From: JAHBNG01 sp039028975
GTDB lineage: Bacteria; Chloroflexota; Anaerolineae; Caldilineales; Caldilineaceae
DNA length: 62,323 bases
Assembly: GCA_039028975.1 (NCBI GenBank)
Contig: JBCCHB010000100.1
Coordinates: 1-62,323, forward strand
Direction: 5' to 3'
Both the position numbers and the translations under genes were made by a program. This document shows, piece after piece, positions 51,304-58,776 of this stretch. Each line of letters opens with the position of its first letter. Position 1 is the first letter of the stretch. Under the pieces are notes generated by a model. It did not search any database, had not been told where the DNA came from, and worked only from the letters and a program-made list of their open reading frames with translations.

Positions 51304-51956
51304 GGTGTTCTTCGATAAGAATCGTATTCTTCCATGGGAGATGATGGCTTAATGTCGCTATTGTGACCCATGTTCGACCTTCGGTCAAGCTGCATGTCCC
51401 AACAGATCTCGTCGAAAGATGCGCAACTGCTCTGCCGGATTCGCCTTGGTGCAGTGATAACTATCTTACTCTGCATCGTCTGACTGCTAGCTATTGACTA
51501 TTTTCCATAAACAGTACAGATATGTTGCATATGTTGCACCTGTAACCAGGCGCAACGGCTCTGCTCTTGTCATTTCGACAGCACAATAAATGTCCGTTTA
51601 GCTGGGTACAGATTTCTCGTCGTCCCTCCCCGAAATTACCCTTTGTGATCGTTTGATTATCTATCCACGCTGCCAAGCATGGTTCCAGGCTAGGTAAGGG
51701 GTAGATCGCGAATAGATCGCGGTGAGGTTCATGATGATATGCTAGAGCTGACCGTGCTTCCAGGTTGCCCATGTTGTGTGACTCTCTCGACACTCAACTC
51801 AATCCTCAGGCTGTAAACGGCCAATGATGACCCGTGATAGGTCATGTTGGGTGCAAGTGATGGGTTTGATAGGTGCTAAGTCATCACGGACTCCAGCATA
51901 ATGAGGACACATACAGACAGTGGATAGGAGTGGATTAGATTCCTCACTTCCCGAAT
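51304..51956. other. Gene-free region before the sigma factor
   Basis: I see no gene here. A minus-strand frame at 51491-51793 lacks a ribosome site and shows no domain. Scattered words (CCAGGTTGCCCATG, GGGTTTGATAGG) form no obvious structure. It ends in the family B element that abuts the sigma-factor leader. Confidence 0.4.
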
Positions 51957-52051
51957 ATATAGTCCGCCAGAAAATTTTTGTCCCGACTTTTGTGCAGTTA
52001 TAGTCTGGAATCTTCAGCCAAAGGAGGACAAATTTTTCTGGCCACCTATAA
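51957..52051. repeat. Family B palindromic element, copy 3
   Basis: TATATAGTCCGCCAGAAAATT on the left and AATTTTTCTGGCCACCTATA on the right, complementary over the CCAGAAAATT core; the interior also has GTCCCGAC and AGGAGGACA. It ends 31 bp before the sigma-factor start, so it lies within or right at the promoter/leader. Confidence 0.75.
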
Positions 52052-52082
52052 CGAGCGTGTCGAACCCCAAAAGGATTTAATT

Positions 52083-52847
52083 ATGACTTTGGCAAATACC
52101 CAAACAACAAACAGTCAAACAACAACTAACCAAACGACTATTAGCCAAGCAAATGCCCCAGAAGTTCTCCTCTCTGGCGTCCAATGCCCAGACCAAAGAG
52201 ATGAACGCTATCGGGAAAATCATGAATGGCTAGCAACCCTCAAAGGCGAGATGGGTCACGTCGCTCAGCAAAAAGCCCATGAAGCATTAGCCGCCTATCT
52301 ATTTGCAGCGGTCCAGAACTTCTTGTTGCAAAGACAATCAGAGTATGTCTGGCTATCTGCTCTGGCTTATCCAGAGTTGGCTACATTGGCTGAAGACTTT
52401 GTGCAAAACTGTTTAGAGAAGCTAAGCCGCAACGAGTACGCCTTACTTGAGCAATTTGCCGGTATCGGCTCTTTTACAAGTTGGACCGCCCAAATTGCCC
52501 TGAACGAAGCCCGCACAGAGCTACGGCGAGTCTGCTGGAGCCGCCAGCAACCATTAGAGGGAATCTCCAGTTGGGCTGAGGCCCATACCCCCAATCCAGA
52601 TCGGCTCTTACAGCAACAGTTCTTGGCCACAACGCTTGGTGACTGTCTAAACCAACTGCCAGAGAGCCACCGCACTGTCCTCGTCCGGTGCGTTATGCAT
52701 GGTGAACGGGCCAAGGACGTGGCCAAGGATTTGGATCGATCCAGTCAAGCGGTCTACAACCTAATCAATCGGGCCAAGAAAGAGCTGGCTCTACTCCTGG
52801 CAGAGGCGGATGTGAATGTGGACGATCTCGGCGTCTTTGTTGGCTGA
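52083..52847 (+). CDS. ECF-type RNA polymerase sigma factor
   Basis: 254 residues. A Thr/Gln/Asn-rich N-terminus of about 25 residues precedes a sigma-70 region 2-like part (about 95-150) and a region 4 helix-turn-helix (about 180-240: LGDCLNQLPESHRTVLVRCVMHGERAKDVAKDLDRSSQAVYNLINRAKKEL, quoted in parts). The region 2 part is divergent. It would direct transcription of a specific set of genes. AAAAGGA stands eight bases before ATG 52083; the frame can be extended upstream only through the repeat. It sits ahead of, and in the same direction as, the protease/STAND genes, so it may control them. No anti-sigma factor is adjacent. Confidence 0.85.
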   Translation: MTLANTQTTNSQTTTNQTTISQANAPEVLLSGVQCPDQRDERYRENHEWLATLKGEMGHVAQQKAHEALAAYLFAAVQNFLLQRQSEYVWLSALAYPELATLAEDFVQNCLEKLSRNEYALLEQFAGIGSFTSWTAQIALNEARTELRRVCWSRQQPLEGISSWAEAHTPNPDRLLQQQFLATTLGDCLNQLPESHRTVLVRCVMHGERAKDVAKDLDRSSQAVYNLINRAKKELALLLAEADVNVDDLGVFVG

Positions 52848-53377
52848 CTCAACATCTGCTCTTCTACTATAGTCTTTCAGAGAAAGATTTTCCTCAGCAG
52901 ATTCCTCAGATTAAACAGATTTCTTTATGAATCTGCTTAATCTGTGGATCTGTTGATCATTGCGGAAAATGATTATCCAAATATCTATATGATACTTCCA
53001 CAGTGTGTTTTGGGAGTATCATACTTTGGGGGCGAGAATGCATTGCACCCGGTTGAACCCACATTTCAAAACCGAAATCGCCAACTGGGTGCGTTGTATT
53101 CGGATTGCGTATCGAATGCAACTCATTCTTCTTCTCTTGCTGCCACACTGAGAGGCTCCCGTGTGTTTTTGGATGCATTGTGAGAAAAACAGAAATATGG
53201 TACACTTTTCTTATCCTCAACCATGCCGAATGTAGGTGAGTAAGACCTTGTCCGAGAACCAATCCAATCCATCAGAGGTCAAACTCTTTATTAGGGATAG
53301 CCAATAGGGATGAAAGGTATTTTGTCGTGACCTCGTCTTATTACAGTAAGGCCAGACGCGCTTGCAATTCCACCGTT
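52848..53377. other. Gene-free region after the sigma factor
   Basis: An AGATT/AATCT-type hairpin occurs near 52900-52960 (CAGATTAAACAGATT pairing with AATCTGCTTAATCTG). Small frames on both strands (52944-53183, 52957-53262) overlap each other and lack supporting features. Confidence 0.4.
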
Positions 53378-53472
53378 ATATAGATAGCCAGAAAAGTTCT
53401 GTCCTCCTTTCTCGGAATCTCCCTGAGTGGATTGGTCATGAGTCGGGACAAGACTTTTCTGGCGCAGTATAC
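53378..53472. repeat. Family B palindromic element, copy 4
   Basis: TATATAGATAGCCAGAAAAG on the left, CTTTTCTGGCGCAGTATAC on the right. The inner halves CTCCTTTCTCGGAATCTCCC and GGTCATGAGTCGGGACAAGA resemble copy 1 at 7326-7442. The rest of the gap to 53741 has GACTATGGACTTTGGACTA direct repeats and no gene. Confidence 0.75.
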
Positions 53473-53741
53473 TCAGGCTCCGCATAAAGTGAAAATGTTT
53501 CTCACGTAGCAGTGTTACTTTATCACGATCGCCTGTATAGTTCTGACCCTTCACCAGATAGGCCAAGCCACAGCCTCTAAAAAAATTCGCGTACATACTG
53601 CGGTTGGCCATGGGGACGCTTTGCGTCCATTCACAATATGGGCATAGTCCGTAATAAGAGTAACACCGACAGAACCGACTATGGACTTTGGACTATGAAC
53701 TATGGACTTTGGACTACCGAATATAGTTGAAAGGAAGAATG

Positions 53742-54653
53742 ATGAACGAACAAAACCAACCCAAAACCATCGATGCTGGCGAAGAAGTCATTATGGGCGG
53801 TTTTGAAGAGATGCTGCCACCATCTCTCAAAACAACAGAGTTTACGTATCCCATTGGCGAAGAAGAGCCTTTGCCAGATCCAAGCAGTGACGGCTCATCT
53901 GGCTTTGAGCGATTGATTGATGAAAATGATCTGCTGCCTGCTTGGTTTTTGGAAAGGGGAGCCGTCGTTCAACGAGCTATTGCTAGGGTTGTTTTGGCTC
54001 AACCTCATACCATTAATAACCACACCTTCCCACCTGGAACTGGATGGGCGACCGGCTTTATGGTCTCGCCAAGTCTCTTCCTGACCAACAATCATGTGAT
54101 TCATAACAAGGAATTTGCCACCAAAGTACGGATGCAGTTCAATTACCAGCTAGGTCCTGATGGACTTGAGCTGCCAACCCAATCCTTCTTCCCCATTGTG
54201 GATAGTGCGTTCCATACCAATGCAGCATTAGATTACACCCTGATTCGCCTGCAACCCACCACCGATGGCGACGCCACGGTTCTTCCAGGGGAACGTTGGG
54301 GCATGATCAAGCTGAATCCACGTCCTGTCTTCCGCAAGGACCAGCACTTCAACATCATTCAGCACCCCAAGGGGCGACGCAAAGAGATCTCGGTCCAGGA
54401 CAACGAAATCGACAAGCTCTTTACCAACATCACCCGCTACAAATCCGACACCGAGCAAGGCTCATCCGGATCGCCCGTCTTTGACAACCTATGGCAACTA
54501 GTCGCCCTCCATCACGCCGGTGGAGACCGGGACGCTACGGGTAAATGGCTCAACAATGAAGGCATTCGCATCGACCGCATCGTGGAAGATTTAAGAAGCC
54601 ACTTTGGGAATCCTGTTGGTCAAGCTGTGCTTGAAGAATTGAGCATCGGATAG
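53742..54653 (+). CDS. Trypsin-like serine protease (no EAD)
   Basis: 303 residues. A 75-residue acidic, apparently disordered N-terminus precedes a trypsin-fold domain with an intact catalytic triad: His118 (LTNNHVIH), Asp164 (ALDYTLIRL) and Ser242 (EQGSSGSPVF). There is no signal peptide or membrane helix, so it acts inside the cell. The conserved WQLVALHHAG follows the serine. AAGGAAG stands five bases before ATG 53742 (an ATG one codon earlier is also possible). It is the first of three trypsin-like genes in a row, and the only one without the N-terminal EAD1. Confidence 0.9.
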   Translation: MNEQNQPKTIDAGEEVIMGGFEEMLPPSLKTTEFTYPIGEEEPLPDPSSDGSSGFERLIDENDLLPAWFLERGAVVQRAIARVVLAQPHTINNHTFPPGTGWATGFMVSPSLFLTNNHVIHNKEFATKVRMQFNYQLGPDGLELPTQSFFPIVDSAFHTNAALDYTLIRLQPTTDGDATVLPGERWGMIKLNPRPVFRKDQHFNIIQHPKGRRKEISVQDNEIDKLFTNITRYKSDTEQGSSGSPVFDNLWQLVALHHAGGDRDATGKWLNNEGIRIDRIVEDLRSHFGNPVGQAVLEELSIG

Positions 54654-54697
54654 ACAGTTCTGACAATTTGGAGAAAGCCTTAGGTTCTGTTGACATC

Positions 54698-54816
54698 AGA
54701 GTTGTTCCGAATTAAGAACTTACTGGGTGACTGGCACTTTTTCGGCCATGCTTTCTGGCTAACGAGAGATGCGAAGTGCCTGTCACCTCAAGGTTTTGTT
54801 ATTTCAGAACAACTCT
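54698..54816. repeat. Nested palindrome of 119 nt
   Basis: Outer arms AGAGTTGTTC (54698-54707) and GAACAACTCT (54807-54816) enclose GGTGACTGGCACTT (54726-54739) and AAGTGCCTGTCACC (54774-54787), pairing with one mismatch. It could be a structured RNA, a protein-binding site or a small palindromic mobile element. It lies between the first two protease genes. Confidence 0.65.
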
Positions 54817-54986
54817 ATTTTTCAAAACCAGCCAATCCAGTCCAATCAAGGACTCGACGGGTGTCATTTTAGCAGGTAGTAAGCGGAAATCCATCCTTCA
54901 ACAACGTTATGGATACCCAATTACTGCCTTCGGGCATGACGAATCAAAACGTCAACACGGCCTAAGTCAATTAGGAAACGAATTAC
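54817..54986. other. Spacer with a weak small reading frame
   Basis: A frame running from 54776 to 55000 reads FGHDESKRQHGLSQLGNELR near its end and overlaps the next gene by 14 bp. It starts inside the palindrome and has no ribosome site; I do not call it a gene but it could be a remnant. Confidence 0.3.
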
Positions 54987-56186
54987 GTGCCACACTTTAG
55001 TAACAACGACGTGAGCCTAGATATAGAAAAAGAGGGCGCATTGGACAGGGCGATTCGAGATGCGTTTACCATCGATGAATTGAAGCCAATCCTTTACTAT
55101 GATATGGGAGGGGTAGTCCTAGCTGAGATAACCCAAGGAACAAATAATGCGACAATGCGATTTGAGTTGATTCAGTGGCTAAAACGCCAAGGCCGTGTAG
55201 GCGAGTTTGCGAGAATTGCTTACCAACATAATACTGGTAATCCATCTCTCCACGAGTTTGCCAAATCCATCGGCCTTGTGGCGGAGGCACCACCCAAAGA
55301 GCGCTTGGCCCAAATTTTGGAGCACTTTACAAGCGAATTTGACATGGCTCCCAATCTACCCCAGACTCAACAATTTGAGCGCATGCTAGAAGCATTTGCT
55401 CGGGATCTCAACCTGCGTCCAGCAGCGCAATCCAAACCTGCACTGAGTGCTAGATATGAACTGGTTGCCTCGCCCTACGTTGACCTTTCAACGCTTTCAG
55501 AGTGGCTATCGGATGCTCAAAAGAGAGTCTGTCGAGTTGAAATAGATGGACAAATGAGAACAACAGGGTTTTTGGTCGGTCCATCACAGGTATTGACTGT
55601 CTATCATGGTATTGAGGAGGTTATGGCTCAAGGTGGGTGGAGTAGAGTCCGGTGCCGATTTGACTTCATCATAAAAAATGACGTTATCCGAGAAGGTAAA
55701 ACGATAAAATTAGCGCTAAACGAACCGCTACTCGATTATGCGTCATACAGTCCTCATGAGAATGAAGTAAGGGAACAATTTGATTATGATGATGAGGCAC
55801 AGGCACCAGGAGTTGGTGAAGGTGACTATGCACTGCTGAACCTCGAGAATCCACTTGGCCATGATCGGGGTTGGCACTCACTACATGACGCGGCTTTAGA
55901 GCAAGAGTCCAAGATGTTCGTCATCCTACATCACCCCCGTGGCGAGCCACTCAAATGTTCGTTTGGCGAGCTTTTACGCTCCAACACAAATAATACCCGG
56001 TATCAGCACCTAACCCGCACGGAGCCAGGATCTGCTGGCGGACCTTGCTTCGATCTCTATGGCAAACTTGTTGGGATGCATCATGCCATGGATCCTGGGT
56101 GGAATTTGGACATTCGTTTTGGGCGTGCTATCCCAGCAGTTTTAATTCAATCGCTGTTAGATGAGCACGGCGTTGAAATAACTTAA
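54987..56186 (+). CDS. EAD1-trypsin-like pseudoprotease (Ser to Ala)
   Basis: 399 residues. N-terminal EAD1-like helical domain (about 12-98; LDRAIRDAFTIDELKPIL, then NTGNPSLHEFAKSIG), a spacer, and a trypsin-fold domain from about 175. His207 (TVYHGIE) and Asp280 (GEGDYALLNL) are kept, but the nucleophile motif that reads GSSGS in the two sister proteins is here GSAGG (348-352), so the third position, where the catalytic Ser should be, is Ala350. GCT encodes it, a clean change. The protein is probably inactive as a protease and may bind peptide or act as decoy or regulator. The start is GTG with AGGAAA eight bases upstream. Confidence 0.85.
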   Translation: MPHFSNNDVSLDIEKEGALDRAIRDAFTIDELKPILYYDMGGVVLAEITQGTNNATMRFELIQWLKRQGRVGEFARIAYQHNTGNPSLHEFAKSIGLVAEAPPKERLAQILEHFTSEFDMAPNLPQTQQFERMLEAFARDLNLRPAAQSKPALSARYELVASPYVDLSTLSEWLSDAQKRVCRVEIDGQMRTTGFLVGPSQVLTVYHGIEEVMAQGGWSRVRCRFDFIIKNDVIREGKTIKLALNEPLLDYASYSPHENEVREQFDYDDEAQAPGVGEGDYALLNLENPLGHDRGWHSLHDAALEQESKMFVILHHPRGEPLKCSFGELLRSNTNNTRYQHLTRTEPGSAGGPCFDLYGKLVGMHHAMDPGWNLDIRFGRAIPAVLIQSLLDEHGVEIT

Positions 56187-56225
56187 ATTAGGAATACATG
56201 TTATCGTAGACACTAGGAGACCTTA

Positions 56226-57407
56226 ATGGGCTTTACATTAGACGAAGCAAATGCGTTAAGAGATGCGCTGCTCCATGCCTACAACCCTAACTCGCTAGAG
56301 CAGATGCTCTTTTTCCAATTGGGGAAGAATTTAAACCAGATTGTAGGTCCGGGAGACAATCAGAGAACGGCTGTCTTTAAAGTCATTCAGAACTCCCAAG
56401 AAGAAGGCTGGACCTCGGACTTAGTCCATGCCGCCCACGATGAGAACCCCGGCAACCCTAAACTCAAAGCCTTTGTGGAGCAGTATGCACGCTTCAAAGG
56501 CGCGGCACCAACGCTGGAAAAGATCATCCAAAAGTCCAACAGCTTTCTGGATGTGGCGACTTGGCGGTCTAAGCTTGAGCGGATTGAGCGCCAGGTCTGC
56601 AGTATTGAAATGGCTGGAGACCACCAGGGGACGGGATTTCTCATCAATCACGATTTGGTCATGACCAACTACCATGTTGTCGAAGATCTGTTGGGTGATG
56701 TCCCTAAGTTCACGCCCCAACATGTGCGTGTACGCTTCGATTTTAAAAAATCTGAAGATGGGACCGTGCTCAATGATGGTATACGATACACGCTGGCCGA
56801 AAACGGTTGGCTGGTCGACTCTAGTCCATACGGGAGTGCCGAAGGCAAGAACAACTTTGAGGCTCTTCCCGAACTTAGTGAACTGGATTATGCTGTACTC
56901 CGACTCGCGCCCCTAAAGAAGGAAGGCCAAGAAGCTGCCACAACCCCTGGCAATGAGCCGGTGCTCGGTTTCAGCGACAAGACCCGAGGATGGCTTTCGA
57001 TTCCAGAAGAAGAAACGGCTCTCTCACCCGAAGACGCGCTCTTTATCATGCAGCATCCCGATGGGAAGCCACTAAAGATGGCTTTGGCCACCGATTCGAT
57101 CATTGGCTTCAATACCAACAGAACTCGGCTGCGCCACAAGACCAACACCGAGGCCGGATCTTCTGGCTCCGCGTGTTTTAGCAGCAACTGGAATTTGGTC
57201 GCCCTCCACCATGCTGGCGATCCCAACTGGTTTAAGCCCGAATGGAATCAGGCCGTGCCAATTCGGGCAATCCAAAGACAGTGGGAGGAAAATGGTTTGA
57301 GCAACAAGATTTTAGGAGCGGCCCCGCCCGTCGATGCAGAACCCGAACCCGATGATGCCCAAGATGAATTTTCTGCTGATGAGGAAGCCGATGATATGCT
57401 TCAATAG
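56226..57407 (+). CDS. EAD1-linked trypsin-like serine protease
   Basis: 393 residues. EAD1-like domain at about 1-92 (LDEANALRDALLHAYNPN, LEQMLFFQLGKNLNQIV, NPGNPKLKAFVEQY), then a trypsin-fold domain with a full triad: His150 (MTNYHVVE), Asp221 (LDYAVLRL) and Ser313 (EAGSSGSACF). The C-terminal 40 residues are acidic. AGGAG lies before the ATG. It follows the pseudoprotease by 39 bp, so the two are probably one transcript. In known EAD systems the small N-terminal domain recruits the effector to an NTPase hub; here the hub would be the STAND protein downstream. Confidence 0.9.
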   Translation: MGFTLDEANALRDALLHAYNPNSLEQMLFFQLGKNLNQIVGPGDNQRTAVFKVIQNSQEEGWTSDLVHAAHDENPGNPKLKAFVEQYARFKGAAPTLEKIIQKSNSFLDVATWRSKLERIERQVCSIEMAGDHQGTGFLINHDLVMTNYHVVEDLLGDVPKFTPQHVRVRFDFKKSEDGTVLNDGIRYTLAENGWLVDSSPYGSAEGKNNFEALPELSELDYAVLRLAPLKKEGQEAATTPGNEPVLGFSDKTRGWLSIPEEETALSPEDALFIMQHPDGKPLKMALATDSIIGFNTNRTRLRHKTNTEAGSSGSACFSSNWNLVALHHAGDPNWFKPEWNQAVPIRAIQRQWEENGLSNKILGAAPPVDAEPEPDDAQDEFSADEEADDMLQ

Positions 57408-57470
57408 CCCCATAACAAAGTGCTTGTTGTCTATTAGGCAAGCGACCGCGGATTACTAAATATAGTAACT

Positions 57471-57615
57471 TACCAAATGACTTCTTGTACATTGGGCAAG
57501 AAAATTGCTAATGGTGAACGGTTAATTGCAAATGGTGAATAAGCTCGGCACGCGGGTCATTCACCATTCATAATTCATAATTCACCATTTACAATTCTGG
57601 CTTGTCCAGGTTAGG
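57471..57615 (-). repeat. Family D MITE-like element, copy 2 (inverted)
   Basis: The reverse complement of the element at 2505-2650: TACCAAATGACTTCTTGTAC at the left, CTGGCTTGTCCAGGTTAGG at the right. It lies between the EAD1-trypsin gene and the EAD1-P-loop gene, whose ribosome site begins at once after it. Confidence 0.75.
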
Positions 57616-57633
57616 AGTAAAGGAACTTGATTC

Positions 57634-58776
57634 ATGCCAGATGAGATTCAGCTTGATAGCACTCAGCATAAGGAATTGCGCCAAGCCCTCTTGTCAGCCT
57701 TCCCTACCTTCGAGAGCTTCGAGCAGATGGTCTTTGATCAGACGGGTAACAACTTCGACGAATTCGTCCCTAATAACGCAGATTTACGCGGGGCTGTCTT
57801 CAGCGTCATCAAGGAAGCGCAAGCCTGGGGTTGGCTCGGTCGACTCATTGAGGGTGCCCACCAGGAGAATCCAACCAATAGAAAGATGCGCCACTTTATC
57901 AAGATGCATTTTTCTGAACTGCTGGTTGCGATTGCTGAAGACAATGAGGGCGCTGCCGATCCGCTGAATGCCAACTTCCTGAACGAAGATCGCAGCATGT
58001 TATTTGTTGACCGTCTTCAACTTCGCAAGGGGTTGCGAGAGCTGACGGGATCCGGTCGTACCCCGCGCATTCTGGCCGTTCACAGTGATCTGGAGAAGTG
58101 TGGCAAAACTTACACCAAAGAATTCATTCAATTTGTCGCCCTCCGCAAAGAGCATCGGGTTGCCTATATTGACATTGGGGAAGAGATCGAATTTGGCAGC
58201 GGACTTCAGGACCTGGTGGAGCAATTGGCCCGTAAGCTGCGGGCTGACCTGAGCGATCTGCCGCCAAAAGAATCACAGACGGCCCGCTGGATACGCAATT
58301 TGGTACACTGGTTACTTGATCAGATTAATCGCACCGATCTCTTCTGGTGGCTGGTCTTGGATAGCATCAATCAGGTTGAGGTCCTACCCAAAGAGATCCA
58401 CGACTTTATCCAACGGCTGGCCCTTGAGCTAGATGAGGAATTCGATCCGCCTTGTCGGCTGATTTTACTGAGCTATCAGGGGAAAGAACAGCTACCTATC
58501 GAGATCCGCAGTCGAGTCGTGCAGGACGAGATTATAGAGAAGCCTCGCCCCGAACAGATGCGGGATCTCTTTGCCATGCAGATTCGCCAATTGCTGGGAG
58601 AGGATGCAGAGGATGACGAGGTCCAGGAGATGGTCGATATGTTAACTGATCTGCTCAAGAGTAAGTTAGCGCCGCTACCAGAGATTGAGCGACCTTTTGT
58701 CATGTCTAGCTTGGTGCGTGATGTGCTTCAAGAGTTGGAAGCATCGCTCGTTGAAGAGGAGGGGACCCCAGCATGA
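57634..58776 (+). CDS. EAD1-linked degenerate P-loop (STAND-like) protein
   Basis: 380 residues. EAD1-like domain at about 8-95 (LRQALLSAFPTFESFEQM, NPTNRKMRHFIKMHF), then a STAND-like region. The Walker A-like loop reads HSDLEKCGKTYT (150-161): the GKT is kept but the first glycine is lost. A Walker B-like strand is FWWLVLDSIN (about 237-246). The C-terminal 50 residues are acidic. It may bind but barely hydrolyse nucleotide and serve as an adaptor. AAAGGA stands before the ATG. Its stop overlaps the start of the STAND gene as ATGA, so the two are translated in a coupled way and probably interact. Confidence 0.85.
   Translation: MPDEIQLDSTQHKELRQALLSAFPTFESFEQMVFDQTGNNFDEFVPNNADLRGAVFSVIKEAQAWGWLGRLIEGAHQENPTNRKMRHFIKMHFSELLVAIAEDNEGAADPLNANFLNEDRSMLFVDRLQLRKGLRELTGSGRTPRILAVHSDLEKCGKTYTKEFIQFVALRKEHRVAYIDIGEEIEFGSGLQDLVEQLARKLRADLSDLPPKESQTARWIRNLVHWLLDQINRTDLFWWLVLDSINQVEVLPKEIHDFIQRLALELDEEFDPPCRLILLSYQGKEQLPIEIRSRVVQDEIIEKPRPEQMRDLFAMQIRQLLGEDAEDDEVQEMVDMLTDLLKSKLAPLPEIERPFVMSSLVRDVLQELEASLVEEEGTPA

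Noticed and set aside
51491..51793. 100-codon minus-strand frame
   Set aside because: No start signal, no domain and odd composition; it lies in a repeat-rich gap.
54776..55000. 74-codon frame between two protease genes
   Set aside because: It begins inside a nested palindrome and overlaps the next gene; no ribosome site and no domain recognised.
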